Part shown: positions 35,464-44,661 of the stretch, piece after piece
Layout of the letters: every line of letters begins with the position of its first letter
Position numbering within the stretch: the first letter of the stretch is position 1
From: Nostoc indistinguendum CM1-VF10
GTDB lineage: Bacteria > Cyanobacteriota > Cyanobacteriia > Cyanobacteriales > Nostocaceae
Length of the DNA stretch: 64,000 bases
Direction of reading: 5' to 3'
Assembly (NCBI GenBank): GCA_019359215.1
Contig: JAHHHS010000002.1
Coordinates: 62,001 to 126,000, forward strand
Position numbers and translations under genes: made by a program
The notes under the pieces: model-generated
Seen by the model: only the letters and a program-made list of their open reading frames with translations
Databases searched by the model: none
Told to the model about the DNA's origin: nothing

Positions 35464-36489
35464 TCACAAATTTTTAATAGGGTTTTTAGAGTTGCTATCA
35501 GCAACTACTTCAAATTGGCCCATACAACCGTTTTCTGCGATCGCATCCTGATGGGGATGGAACATATACTTACCTGGGTAGCGAAAAGCAAATTCCAAGA
35601 TGTGCCTTTCTGCTACACCCATCGTAATCACATCAGTTTTCTCGCTAGGAGTCATGCTCATGCCATAGCGATAGACATCAAAGAAGTTGGCGTGGAGATG
35701 AAACGTCACTGCTGGATCGTATTCAATGATGTTAAGGACATACAGCCGAATCAACTGATTTTGATAAATAGGGATGGGATGATGCATATAGTGATGAGGC
35801 AAACCGTTGAAAGCGTAATAGTCATTATGGCTATCATCATTCACGTCATACCCAGCCATTACTAGTACGATCTCATCAGCCGGGGGACGAGGAGTAGGTG
35901 GATCGATGATGAACATCCCGTAAAGTCCCTTAGCGATGTGACGGGTGACTGGTTCAATATGGCAGTGATACAGGTGTACACCATAGGGTTCAGCATCAAA
36001 TTCATAAATTGTGGCTTTGCCGTTGCTGATTGGGCGAACACCATCCATTTCTGCCGGATGAACGCCATGAAAATGCAAAGAGTGAGAATGTCCCGCATTA
36101 TTGAGAAATAGTACCCGGATGCGATCGCCCTGTTTTGCCCGTAGCGTTGGCCCTGGTATGCGACCGTTTAAGTCCCAGATGTTGTAAGAGACAGCACTAT
36201 TGAGTTTAATGATCGAAGTACCCGCAGTTAACTGAAATTCTCGGATAGTCCGCCCATTTTCTTGCTTTACTGTCCCATAATCAAAATCCCTTAACATCTT
36301 CATCGGATTATTAACGTCATCGGATGCTTCCATATCGAATGGTGGCACTTTGACGATTGACTTACTTTGTAGATTTAGCATCTGCCAAAGTCCAGCTGCA
36401 CCAATTACTCCAGCACCTGCTATACCCAGCTTTAGTAATTGACGACGGCTCAAAAATTTTTCGTTACCCAGAGTGAAGTTGTTGGGCAT
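35464..36489 (-). CDS. Tat-exported two-domain multicopper oxidase
   Basis: 341 residues. N-terminus SRRQLLKLGIAGAG is a twin-arginine signal. Four HxH copper motifs are seen: HSLHFHG, HLYHCHIEP, FHLHANFF and MFHPHQDA. The type-1 cysteine occurs in the first domain (HCHIEPVTRH...GMF) but the last motif reads HPH, so only domain 1 has a type-1 site, as in type C two-domain laccases, which act as trimers. Beside FTR1 it is a candidate ferroxidase, though nitrite reductase-like or laccase activity cannot be excluded. Confidence 0.85.
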   Translation of the reverse strand: MPNNFTLGNEKFLSRRQLLKLGIAGAGVIGAAGLWQMLNLQSKSIVKVPPFDMEASDDVNNPMKMLRDFDYGTVKQENGRTIREFQLTAGTSIIKLNSAVSYNIWDLNGRIPGPTLRAKQGDRIRVLFLNNAGHSHSLHFHGVHPAEMDGVRPISNGKATIYEFDAEPYGVHLYHCHIEPVTRHIAKGLYGMFIIDPPTPRPPADEIVLVMAGYDVNDDSHNDYYAFNGLPHHYMHHPIPIYQNQLIRLYVLNIIEYDPAVTFHLHANFFDVYRYGMSMTPSEKTDVITMGVAERHILEFAFRYPGKYMFHPHQDAIAENGCMGQFEVVADSNSKNPIKNL

Positions 36490-37078
36490 GACATTTAGTT
36501 ACAGTTAGTGCCAAACAAAGAATTGCAAAATATTTTCAATTGCTTTTAAATATTAGAGGAATTAATAATTATTGTCAATAAATTTAATAACTTCAAAGCT
36601 GCTGCTTTAAGTTATTAAATTTAGATCAAGTCATAATCAGTCAGTGAAAATTACAAGCAAATTTCCAGATTTTATCAGTATTTATTTTAACCTTATGTAT
36701 AAAGAATATGTCAATAAATTAGCTTTTACTGCCTATGTTCTATTTTATTGATATGCTTATTGTTTTATAGCAGTCCTAAATTATTTGTAAAAGTAAATTA
36801 ACCATAGAGGCGCAGAGAGAGGAATTGGAGATTTTCAGGAGTTATTTAGGATTGCTATAGCAGTACTTGTAATACAAACAATGCGTATAATAGCACCTGG
36901 AATATAGACGAAACTAAGATAGTGTTGCTATGCTGTAGTGCATTTTATTTGCTTGGAGATAAGATAAATTGCGTTTTTATAATATTTTCAGTACTTGGCA
37001 TTTTTAATTTTTAATCGTTGATTAAAGCATCTACCGATTTAAACTAAGTTCTTAAAATTTATTTGCGAGGTATACAGC
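36490..37078. other. AT-rich spacer with one MITE
   Basis: About 590 bases between the divergent oxidase and cbiM genes. It contains the MITE at 36768-36857. I looked for a cobalamin or metal riboswitch before cbiM and saw none of the conserved blocks. Confidence 0.5.
36768..36857. mobile_element. 90-bp MITE (TAGCAGTCCTAAA ends), copy 2
   Basis: Same terminal inverted repeats as 31234-31332 (TAGCAGTCCTAAAT and ATTTAGGATTGCTA) and the same interior words (AGAGGCGCAGAGA, GGAGATTTTCA), but about nine bases shorter. TATAG lies on both outer flanks. Confidence 0.8.
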
Positions 37079-37864
37079 GTGGCAAGAATTCTTCTCAAGT
37101 CAAAAGGCGTATCACTAATTTTGATAGGTATTTTGAGCTTTTATCTAGTTATTGGAGCGTCTACACCAGCCTATGCCATGCATATTATGGAAGGTTACTT
37201 ACCAGGAAATTGGGCAATTTTTTGGTGGGTAGTGGCGTTACCATTTTTTATTTTAGGATTGCGATCGCTGACTCGCATCACCCAAGCCAACCCTGAACTA
37301 AAATTACTCTTGGCATTGGCGGGAGCTTTTACCTTTGTCTTGTCAGCGTTGAAACTTCCTTCAGTCACGGGTAGTTCTTCGCATCCTACAGGTACAGGGT
37401 TAGGAGCAGTGCTATTTGGCCCTCTAGCTATGTCGGTGCTGGGGGGTTTAGTTCTGTTATTTCAAGCGTTGCTGTTGGCTCATGGAGGGTTGACGACATT
37501 GGGGGCAAATGCTTTTTCGATGGCGATCGCAGGGCCATTTGCTGCTTATTGGATATATCATTTGACGATGCGGCTAACTGGTAAGCAAAAAATAGCCATA
37601 TTTTTAGCAGCCGCCTTGGGAGATTTACTCACCTACATTATTACTTCCGTGCAACTTGCTCTTGCTTTTCCCGCACCCGTAGGTGGATTTATAGCCTCAT
37701 TTACCAAGTTTGCGGGAATTTTTGCGATTACTCAAGTTCCTCTGGCAATTAGTGAAGGTTTGCTAACTGTATTGGTATGGAATTGGCTACAATCTTATAC
37801 ACCTCAAGAACTAGAATTTTTGAAATTAATCAAAGGGGAACCTCAACACAATGAAACAGTCTAA
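37079..37864 (+). CDS. cbiM: cobalt/nickel ECF transporter substrate-binding component CbiM
   Basis: 261 residues from GTG 37079, with GAGG eight bases upstream. After a hydrophobic leader comes [14 protein letters not shown], the conserved M-H metal-binding N-terminus of mature CbiM/NikM (the histidine at position 2 and its neighbours chelate Co or Ni). Several membrane helices follow. It is the substrate-specific subunit of the CbiMNQO energy-coupling-factor transporter. Overlaps cbiN by 14 bases. Confidence 0.95.
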   Translation: MARILLKSKGVSLILIGILSFYLVIGASTPAYAMHIMEGYLPGNWAIFWWVVALPFFILGLRSLTRITQANPELKLLLALAGAFTFVLSALKLPSVTGSSSHPTGTGLGAVLFGPLAMSVLGGLVLLFQALLLAHGGLTTLGANAFSMAIAGPFAAYWIYHLTMRLTGKQKIAIFLAAALGDLLTYIITSVQLALAFPAPVGGFIASFTKFAGIFAITQVPLAISEGLLTVLVWNWLQSYTPQELEFLKLIKGEPQHNETV

Positions 37865-38150
37865 GAAAGGATTGAGTAATTGGCTGTTGCTATTAGGAGT
37901 AGTGGTATTGGCAGTAGCACCACTAGTATTAATTAAAGGAGAATTTAACGGCGCAGATGGTCAGGCTGAAGATGCAATCAAAGAAATTCAGCCCAAATAT
38001 AAACCTTGGTTTAATCCATTAATTGTGTTACCAAGTGGAGAAGTAGAAAGCTTATTATTTTCCGTGCAAGCGGCAGCGGGTGCTGGAGTAATTGGTTATG
38101 TGATTGGGTTGTATAAAGGGCGATCACAACATCAAAGGAATAAGGAATGA
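37851..38150 (+). CDS. cbiN: cobalt transport protein CbiN
   Basis: 99 residues with two membrane helices (about 10-26 and 65-87) joined by a periplasmic loop ([20 protein letters not shown]) as in CbiN. It helps CbiM load metal. Start overlaps cbiM by 14 bases and the end overlaps cbiQ by 4, so translation is coupled. Presence of CbiN rather than NikN/NikL favours cobalt as the substrate, though nickel is possible. Confidence 0.93.
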   Translation: MKQSKKGLSNWLLLLGVVVLAVAPLVLIKGEFNGADGQAEDAIKEIQPKYKPWFNPLIVLPSGEVESLLFSVQAAAGAGVIGYVIGLYKGRSQHQRNKE

Positions 38151-38959
38151 GTCTGCAAATAGATACTCTTGCATACACTAATCGGTTGCGGTGGTTAGCA
38201 CCAGAACAGAAATTGCTGTTTGCGATCGCTCTTCTGATTATCGCTGCCTTTAGCCATCCCCTAGTTCAAGTTTTGATTGCAGTTTGGATGAGTACTTGGA
38301 CAATTATATATGCAGGGATTCCTAGCAAAATTTATTTTAAACTAGTTTATGTTGCTAGTTTATTTTGGTTAACAAGTTTACCAGCTTTAGTGATCAATGG
38401 CGTAAGTATTTCGCAGTTACATTTAGTGCAAACTGACTCAGCAGCAGGCTTGGATATTGGCTCTTATTATGTGTACATCAGTATTCACGGTATTGAACAG
38501 GGATTGATGATTTTAGCACGAGCGATCGCCTCTCTTTCCTGCTTATATTTTATCATGTTAACTATCCCCTTCACCGAACTTTTACAAGTTCTGCGCCGCG
38601 TGGGTTTTCCTGTGCTGTTAACCGATTTATTATTACTAATGTACCGTTTTATTTTTATTTTATTAAACACATCTGCCGAATTATGGATTGCCCAACAAGC
38701 TCGTGGTGGCTATTGCAGTTTTAATATTGGCATGAAAAGTTTAGCTCTATTAATTGGACAATTGCTCAAGCGAACCCTAGAAAACTATCGTCAAGTATCC
38801 TTGAGTTTGGCATCACGGGGATTTAATGGAGAATTTAAAGTTTGGCATCCTCATCGCTATCATTTATCCAAGCGTTATGCCATCGAAGCTGTTATAGGAT
38901 GTGCGTTATTAATAGCATTGGATTGGTATAATCATGCAACAGTTTTCACTCGAATTTGA
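38147..38959 (+). CDS. cbiQ: ECF transporter transmembrane component CbiQ
   Basis: 270 residues with about five membrane helices and the cytoplasmic coupling motif AQQARGG near residue 182 (ARG-type coupling helix) followed by a second, ASRGF near 222, that contacts the ATPase. It forms the scaffold (T component) of the cobalt/nickel transporter. The gene overlaps cbiN by 4 and cbiO by 26 bases. Confidence 0.94.
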   Translation: MSLQIDTLAYTNRLRWLAPEQKLLFAIALLIIAAFSHPLVQVLIAVWMSTWTIIYAGIPSKIYFKLVYVASLFWLTSLPALVINGVSISQLHLVQTDSAAGLDIGSYYVYISIHGIEQGLMILARAIASLSCLYFIMLTIPFTELLQVLRRVGFPVLLTDLLLLMYRFIFILLNTSAELWIAQQARGGYCSFNIGMKSLALLIGQLLKRTLENYRQVSLSLASRGFNGEFKVWHPHRYHLSKRYAIEAVIGCALLIALDWYNHATVFTRI

Positions 38960-39764
38960 AAAGTTATATTACACTTATACAAACGTAGAAGAATCAGCTT
39001 TAAATGGATTAACTCTCAAAATTCCTGCTCATAAGAAATGTGCGTTAATAGGTCAAAATGGTTGCGGTAAAACCACACTATTTTTATTAGCTAACGGGTT
39101 ATATAAACCTCAAAAAGGCAGTGTGTATTGGCAAGGTAAGCCTCTACAATACGACCGAAAATCACTCATGAAGTTACGACAACAAGTAGGGCTAGTTTTT
39201 CAAGATCCAGAGCAACAATTAGTAGCTTCTACTGTTGAAGAAGATATTTCTTACGGCTTGTGCAATTTAGGATTGCCGATAAGAGAAATTAAACAACGAG
39301 TTGAACAAGCTTTAGTCGAATTTGAACTTACTCAGTTAGCACAAAGACCTGTCCATCATCTCAGCTTAGGGCAAAAAAAGCGAGTTTCCATAGCTGATGT
39401 TATGGTGCTAAAACCAGAACTACTATTATTAGATGAACCAACGGCGTATCTTGATAAGTTGCATACTCGTAAGTTGATGGCAACCCTGAAAAAGATTCAT
39501 GCAGATGGTACAACTATAGTAATGGCAACCCACGATCTTGATTTAGTTTATCGTTGGGCAGATTGGATATTTGTGATGGATCGGGGACAACTGGTGATTG
39601 AAGGAAAACCCGAAGATGTTTTTAATCAACGCGAAATTCTTGAAGATTTACAGCTAGGACTGCCACTGATATATGAAATGTTATTTGCTGAGGTATCACC
39701 CGAAGAAGAACCAGTTTTAGAGCGCTTACGGCAACGAATACTGCATAAATTTTGTAATTTTTAA
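38934..39764 (+). CDS. cbiO: ECF transporter ATP-binding component CbiO
   Basis: 276 residues. Walker A is GQNGCGKTT (about 38-46), Q-loop VGLVFQDPEQQ, signature HLSLGQKKR, Walker B LLLLDEPTAYLD, and the switch histidine in MATHDLD. All ATPase motifs are intact. It powers cobalt/nickel import with CbiMNQ. The start lies 26 bases inside cbiQ. Confidence 0.96.
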   Translation: MQQFSLEFEKLYYTYTNVEESALNGLTLKIPAHKKCALIGQNGCGKTTLFLLANGLYKPQKGSVYWQGKPLQYDRKSLMKLRQQVGLVFQDPEQQLVASTVEEDISYGLCNLGLPIREIKQRVEQALVEFELTQLAQRPVHHLSLGQKKRVSIADVMVLKPELLLLDEPTAYLDKLHTRKLMATLKKIHADGTTIVMATHDLDLVYRWADWIFVMDRGQLVIEGKPEDVFNQREILEDLQLGLPLIYEMLFAEVSPEEEPVLERLRQRILHKFCNF

Positions 39765-39846
39765 TTAAAAATAGCCATATTTTTTAAGTAGAATTTAATT
39801 GTTAAGAAGATAAAAAATTAATATTTACCGAGAAATTAAGAAAGTA

Positions 39847-40989
39847 ATGTTGACAAAAATTGCCGTTGAAAAAATTCTTGAACGTGCTTTGATAGGGTCC
39901 GATTTATCTCCCGAAGAAGGAGTGCTATTGTTACAACAAACTGAGCCAGAGGCGATCGCAGCAATACGTATTACATCCGACACACTCCGTCACACGCAAG
40001 CCGGCGATACGGTTACATACGTAATTAATCGTAATATTAACTTTACTAATATTTGTGAGCAGCACTGTAGTTTTTGTGCTTTCCGTCGAGATGATGGTGA
40101 TGCCGGTGCATATTGGTTAGATTCGGCGCAAATCTTGGAAAAAGCGACAGATGCGGTGCAACGGGGTGCGACAGAAATCTGTATGCAGGGGGGATTAAAT
40201 CCACAAGCGCTGATAAATGGTAAATCTTTGTCCTATTACCTCAAGGTAGTAGAAACCATTAAACAGGAATTTCCGCAGATCCATCTCCACGCTTTTTCCC
40301 CGCAGGAAGTGGAATTTATCGCCAGACTTGACGGACTTGAGTATGCTGATGTGATTGCTGCTTTGCACGATGCTGGTGTTAGCTCAATGCCGGGAACAGC
40401 AGCCGAAGTATTAGACGATGATGTAAGGCGGATACTGTGTCCAGAGAAGATTGACACAGCCACATGGCTAGAAATTGTCAGCACAGCTCATAAATTAGGC
40501 TTGCATACCACCAGCACCATGTTATCAGGGCATATTGAAACCCACGAGCAGCAAATCGGGCATTTAGAAAAATTGCGATCGCTCCAAAAAACTGCCATTA
40601 ATCGGGGATATTCAGCAAGGATCACAGAGTTTATTTTATTACCCTTCGTTGGGCAAGAAGCGCCCAAACCCTTACGTCGCCGTGTCGGACGCGATCAACC
40701 AATTTTGAGTGATGCACTGCTGCTAGGGGCTGTGGCGCGGATCTACTTGGGTAATTGGATTCCCAACCATCAGCAGAGTTGGGTAAAACTGGGGCTTGCT
40801 GGTGCAACCGAAGCCTTAGTTTGGGGTTGCAACGATATTGGTGGCACATTGATGGAGGAGCATATTACCACAATGGCAGGTGCTTTGGGCGGTACGTGTA
40901 TGGAAGTGGAAACCTTGGAAACTGCGATCGCTTCTTTAGGACGACCTTACCAACAACGCAATACTCTTTATCAAAAGATTAGGAATTAG
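39847..40989 (+). CDS. cofH: FO synthase subunit 2 (CofH), radical SAM enzyme
   Basis: 380 residues. The radical-SAM cluster motif is [10 protein letters not shown] (CxxxCxxC) near residue 73, followed by [12 protein letters not shown] and a C-terminal [12 protein letters not shown]. With CofG it couples tyrosine and a ribityl-pyrimidine to form the deazaflavin FO, the antenna chromophore of some cyanobacterial photolyases. It follows cbiO by 82 bases on the same strand and might be co-transcribed. CofG is not in the window. Confidence 0.92.
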   Translation: MLTKIAVEKILERALIGSDLSPEEGVLLLQQTEPEAIAAIRITSDTLRHTQAGDTVTYVINRNINFTNICEQHCSFCAFRRDDGDAGAYWLDSAQILEKATDAVQRGATEICMQGGLNPQALINGKSLSYYLKVVETIKQEFPQIHLHAFSPQEVEFIARLDGLEYADVIAALHDAGVSSMPGTAAEVLDDDVRRILCPEKIDTATWLEIVSTAHKLGLHTTSTMLSGHIETHEQQIGHLEKLRSLQKTAINRGYSARITEFILLPFVGQEAPKPLRRRVGRDQPILSDALLLGAVARIYLGNWIPNHQQSWVKLGLAGATEALVWGCNDIGGTLMEEHITTMAGALGGTCMEVETLETAIASLGRPYQQRNTLYQKIRN

Positions 40990-41074
40990 TTTCAGATTGC
41001 CAGTTTTTAAGCAATATTCCAAAAAGATTGCTGGCATTGGCAAAATAAAAATAGTGCTGATTTTTGTAGAAGCC

Positions 41075-41617
41075 GTGAGTACAGAAAGTTTAGAAATTGC
41101 TAAAACCCGCTACCAGAGAGGGAAAATTGCCTTTGAAAATGGGCAATACCGCGAAGCCATCGAAAATTTAGAAAAGGCCAGCGCCCTATTAGTTCATACT
41201 TCTCGCCTTGCGGGCGAAGTAGAAATTTATCTGGTGACAGCTTATGAAGCTGCTGGACGCAGCGATGATGCGATCGCTCTTTGCGAAAGACTTAAACGCC
41301 ATGCCCATTTTGAAATTAGCAAACAAGCGCGACGGATGCTTTATATCTTAAAAGCACCAAAGCTAAAAAGACCTAGCGAATGGATGACCCAAATCCCTGA
41401 TTTGGGCACATTACCCGATAATGAACTCAAAATTTCTGTACCTGCTAAGTCTAATAAATCTTCTGTGCAGCAAAAGCCTAAAGCTACTGAGCCAGAATTC
41501 GTTGACCTCAGTCAGGTCAATACCAGAGATAATCGCTTTATCTGGGTAGCGCTAATTGCTATTGGTTTAACCATCTCGTACTTGGTTTGGTTGAATTTTT
41601 CAGGAACCCCTGGCTGA
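41075..41617 (+). CDS. TPR-repeat protein with C-terminal membrane anchor
   Basis: 180 residues from GTG 41075 (VSTESLEIAKTRYQRGKIAF); the frame is open 26 codons further up but that stretch has no domain match. Two to three TPR-like helix pairs (ARTRY...ENGQYREAIENLEKA, VTAYEAAGRSDDAIALCERL) are followed by a charged linker and one C-terminal helix (FIWVALIAIGLTISYLVWL). Tail-anchored scaffold of unknown partner. Follows cofH closely. Confidence 0.7.
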   Translation: MSTESLEIAKTRYQRGKIAFENGQYREAIENLEKASALLVHTSRLAGEVEIYLVTAYEAAGRSDDAIALCERLKRHAHFEISKQARRMLYILKAPKLKRPSEWMTQIPDLGTLPDNELKISVPAKSNKSSVQQKPKATEPEFVDLSQVNTRDNRFIWVALIAIGLTISYLVWLNFSGTPG

Positions 41618-41735
41618 TACCAATTTTGGATTTTAGATTATGGATGAAAATTCTTTACCAAAATGATGTTCTAGGAATCTCAAACAATACTAATAAGTCA
41701 AGATTGGTTAAAATATTTGACTTTTGGGGAGACTT

Positions 41736-42623
41736 ATGATCATGAATTCTTCAAGTTTAGGAAAGATTTTCTTGTGGTTAATCAGACCATTTAGTTTTGT
41801 GTTGACACTGAATGGTCGAAATAGAATGAAGCGCTTCTTTCCCATGCGAAATCCTATTCTGTGGCTAGTACTGTTAACATCCGTGCTACTGACTGGCTGT
41901 GTTAAGTACGATGTAGGGCTTAACTTTGATAACTCAAATAGTGGCGAACTAGTACAGCATATTAAATTAGGAGAGCGGCTAACCAGTTTTAGTGGCGATT
42001 CTGTGTACGAATGGTTGAACAGCATAGAGCGCCGCGCCCGTCAACTAGAGGGGAAAACACAGCGAGTTTCCCAAGAAGAAATCATCGTCACAATTCCTTT
42101 TAGTAGTGGTACGGAATTGCAAGAAAAATTCAACGAGTTTTTTAACTCCCGTGCGAATCAGTCCTCTGAGTCTGGACAGGGCAAATCTGACTCAGAATTA
42201 CCGAAAATTGAATCAAACGTCCTTTTGGAGCAAAACAATTTTTTACTTTTAGTCCGAAATCGGTTAATTTATGATTTGGATTTGCGATCGCTGTCTCTAA
42301 TTGCCAGTAAAGGTAACGTTCTAGCTAATGCTGGTTCAATTCTCGACTTAGAATTTAGTTTGAAGACTCCTTGGGGAGCCAAAAATATTCAACTAACTGA
42401 AACTGCTATTGCGCCAGAAAAAAATGGCAATCAACTAGTGTGGAAACTCCAACCTGGCGAGTTAAACCACATAGAAGCTGTTTTCTGGCTACCCAGTCCC
42501 CTTGGTATTGGTGGATTGTTAATTATCCTGTTTATCTGGGGAGGATTGTACTTGAGATACAATTTCATGCCAGATCCCAGAATTCAATTCTCTCCCAAAG
42601 CAACAGCTATTCAGGAACAGTAG
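41736..42623 (+). CDS. DUF3153 lipoprotein-like membrane protein
   Basis: The core starts with a lipoprotein signal, WLVLLTSVLLTGC, followed by VKYDVGLNFDNSNSGELVQHI, the DUF3153 hallmark, and ends with one membrane helix (GIGGLLIILFIWGGLYL) and a short tail. The ATG at 41736 has a good ribosome site (GGGGAG) but adds about 35 residues with an extra hydrophobic segment; the ATGs at 41826 or 41844 would give a standard lipoprotein. Cyanobacterial family of unknown function. A terminator follows at 42644-42672. Confidence 0.78.
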   Translation: MIMNSSSLGKIFLWLIRPFSFVLTLNGRNRMKRFFPMRNPILWLVLLTSVLLTGCVKYDVGLNFDNSNSGELVQHIKLGERLTSFSGDSVYEWLNSIERRARQLEGKTQRVSQEEIIVTIPFSSGTELQEKFNEFFNSRANQSSESGQGKSDSELPKIESNVLLEQNNFLLLVRNRLIYDLDLRSLSLIASKGNVLANAGSILDLEFSLKTPWGAKNIQLTETAIAPEKNGNQLVWKLQPGELNHIEAVFWLPSPLGIGGLLIILFIWGGLYLRYNFMPDPRIQFSPKATAIQEQ

Positions 42624-42641
42624 ACTATTCAATATTGTCAG

Positions 42642-43016
42642 TTAAGCCGATGCATTCTCCATCGGCTTTTTTAGTTCACCTTTAAACTGTTGTTCGCTAC
42701 CATACCAACGTTCAGCAAGTGCATTGAGTTGATGAAGCACATCAATGAGTTCTTGTCCACGTTTTGTAAGACCGTAAGTTACTTGGGGTGGGACAGTTGG
42801 TTCATACTGGCGATAAATAATCTCTGCTGCCTCAAGCATCCTCAGTCTTTCCGTCAAAACTTTAGTTGAGATGCCCTCAACTAAATGTTTCAATGCACCA
42901 AAACGAGTAGGGCCACTATTACACAACACCCACAGTATATACATTGTCCAGGGCCCTGATAGTAAAGACATCAGAATACTTACGGGGCAAGCATCAAGAT
43001 TTTTAGACACAGACAT
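42642..43016 (-). CDS. HxlR-family transcriptional regulator
   Basis: 124 residues. MSVSKNLDACPVSILMSLLSGPWTMYILW is the usual HxlR opening with the redox-relevant cysteine at position 10; the winged helix contains ISTKVLTERLRMLEAAEII and YGLTKRGQELIDVL. Divergent from the azoreductase gene with palindromic sites between them, so it probably controls that gene and itself. The 3' end overlaps the terminator of the convergent DUF3153 gene. Confidence 0.92.
   Translation of the reverse strand: MSVSKNLDACPVSILMSLLSGPWTMYILWVLCNSGPTRFGALKHLVEGISTKVLTERLRMLEAAEIIYRQYEPTVPPQVTYGLTKRGQELIDVLHQLNALAERWYGSEQQFKGELKKPMENASA
42644..42672 (+). terminator. Rho-independent terminator lying inside the end of the HxlR gene
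   Basis: AAGCCGATG pairs with CATCGGCTT (9 perfect pairs, seven-base loop) followed by TTTT on the + strand, 20 bases after the DUF3153 stop. Read on the other strand the same bases encode the last codons of the HxlR regulator. Confidence 0.85.
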
Positions 43017-43043
43017 CGATAAGTTAGCTAAAATTTTCCGACA

Positions 43044-43085
43044 GTTACTTTATAGTAACTACTTTACTTTAGTAACTAGTTACTT
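43044..43085. promoter_or_regulatory. putative HxlR operator, two palindromes
   Basis: AGTTACT (43044-43050) and AGTAACT (43055-43061) form one inverted repeat; AGTAACTAGTTACT (43072-43085) is a perfect 14-bp palindrome of the same half-sites. It lies between the divergent HxlR and azoreductase genes, about 30 to 80 bases from the starts. Confidence 0.7.
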
Positions 43086-43164
43086 TTAGTATCTGATGTA
43101 ATGCTTTACAAATTAGACTTAAAAACAGTAAAAGCAGAAATCCTAGCTAATCAGGAGATATTTG

Positions 43165-43782
43165 GTGTCAAACATTCTACATATTGATTCCAGCCCCCGT
43201 GGTGAACGATCGCACTCAAGAGAACTATCGAAGGAATTCGTCAGTGCCTGGAAAGTAGCACATCCTGAAGATGCGATCGCCTATCGAGATATAGGACGTC
43301 ACCCAGTTCCTCACGTTGATGAAGCTTGGATTGCGGCGGCATTTTCACCACCAGAAACCCATACTCCAGAATTAACTGAGGCAATTAGGATTTCTGACGA
43401 ACTAGTTGATGAGTTTTTGGCAGCCGATCGCTACGTCTTTGGTGTGCCAATGTACAACTTCAATATACCTTCCACTTTTAAGGCTTACATCGACCAAATC
43501 GTTCGCATTAACCGGACTGTTGCTTTAGATGCTCAGGGTTTTAGAGGGTTAGTCGAGGGTAAAAAGGCAGTTATCATCACAGCTCGCGGGGGTGACTTTA
43601 GCCCGACATCTCCTGCTGCTGCATACGACTTCCAAGAACCCTACCTGCGGACGATTTTCGGTTTTATTGGGATTACAGACATTCAATTTATTAACGCTAA
43701 TAGCCTGAATGAGGGAGATGCCCGTACGCAATCTCTATCAAAAGCACGGGCAACAATTCAAGATTTGATCAGCCAGTGGTAA
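43165..43782 (+). CDS. azoR: FMN-dependent NADH:quinone reductase / azoreductase
   Basis: 205 residues from GTG 43165 with AGGAG eight bases upstream. Flavodoxin-like fold: ILHIDSSPRGERSHSREL binds FMN phosphate, VPMYNFNIPSTFKAYID and TARGGDFSP are the AzoR flavin motifs. It reduces quinones and azo compounds, protecting against electrophile stress. Divergent HxlR gene and the palindromes between suggest induction by quinone-like compounds, as known for HxlR-type regulators. Confidence 0.92.
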   Translation: MSNILHIDSSPRGERSHSRELSKEFVSAWKVAHPEDAIAYRDIGRHPVPHVDEAWIAAAFSPPETHTPELTEAIRISDELVDEFLAADRYVFGVPMYNFNIPSTFKAYIDQIVRINRTVALDAQGFRGLVEGKKAVIITARGGDFSPTSPAAAYDFQEPYLRTIFGFIGITDIQFINANSLNEGDARTQSLSKARATIQDLISQW

Positions 43783-43888
43783 TGTATTGACAATTGGGCA
43801 TTGGGCATGGGGCATGAGTTATTCTTCCCCTCTGCCTCCTCTGCCTCTCCTGCCTCCCCTACTCTCCACTCCCTACTCCCTCATCCCC

Positions 43889-44533
43889 TTAAGGTGACAA
43901 CCGCTCGATTTTCCAAGTGTTATTATCTAAACGGCTATAGAGCAAGCGATCGTGTAAGCGGCTAGAGCGTCCTTGCCAAAACTCAATTTCTGTGGGAATT
44001 ACTCGTAAGCCTCCCCAATGAGGCGGCCGGGGGATCTCTCGATTTTCATATTTGCTGTGGAACTCTTGCAAACGTCGCTCCAAGACTTCTCGGCTTTCTA
44101 TCACCTCGCTTTGATTAGATACCCACGCACCCAGACGACTATTGGCAGGGCGAGTCTCAAAATACTGGTCAGACTCAGTTTCTGAAACTTTCTCCACATA
44201 CCCCGAAATCCGCACTTGACGTTCCAGTTCTGCCCACCAGAAGACTAAAGCCGCCTGGGGATTTTCTGCTAATTCTTGCCCTTTGTGACTGTTGTAGTTA
44301 GTAAAGAAGGCAAAGCCCCGTTCATCAAAATCTTTGAGTAATACCATTCTGGCTGAGGGCTTACCATCTGGTGTGGTGGTGGCAATGGTCATAGCATTAG
44401 GTTCGGGGAGTTGTGCTGCTAGTGCTTGATCGAACCATTTTTTAAATTGGATAAAAGGATTGAGGTCTACTTCTAGTTCGCTCAAACTTTCCAAAGTGTA
44501 GTCTTTGCGAAGGTCGGCTACGGTTTTGTCCAT
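43889..44533 (-). CDS. pdxH: pyridoxamine 5'-phosphate oxidase
   Basis: 214 residues. Motifs: [53 protein letters not shown] for FMN binding, [13 protein letters not shown] and the C-terminal [10 protein letters not shown] substrate-binding residues. It makes pyridoxal phosphate from the pyridoxine and pyridoxamine forms. It stands alone; the spacer after it contains CTCCCTA-type repeats. Confidence 0.96.
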   Translation of the reverse strand: MDKTVADLRKDYTLESLSELEVDLNPFIQFKKWFDQALAAQLPEPNAMTIATTTPDGKPSARMVLLKDFDERGFAFFTNYNSHKGQELAENPQAALVFWWAELERQVRISGYVEKVSETESDQYFETRPANSRLGAWVSNQSEVIESREVLERRLQEFHSKYENREIPRPPHWGGLRVIPTEIEFWQGRSSRLHDRLLYSRLDNNTWKIERLSP

Positions 44534-44661
44534 TGTGATTTGTTTCCTTACTATTCAGATACGCCTATACATATCTTTGTTAAAAATATCTATGATGATG
44601 ATCAGTACCACCAAGAATTTGTAAAATTCTTGGTGGAATATCTAAAAATAGGTTGCATAAG

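Noticed and set aside
35461..35865. 134-codon frame antisense to the multicopper oxidase
   Set aside because: Complement of strongly conserved copper-site codons; no homology or start signal of its own.
36860..37078. Cobalamin or metal riboswitch ahead of cbiM
   Set aside because: None of the conserved B12-box blocks is present and the leader is plain AT-rich DNA.
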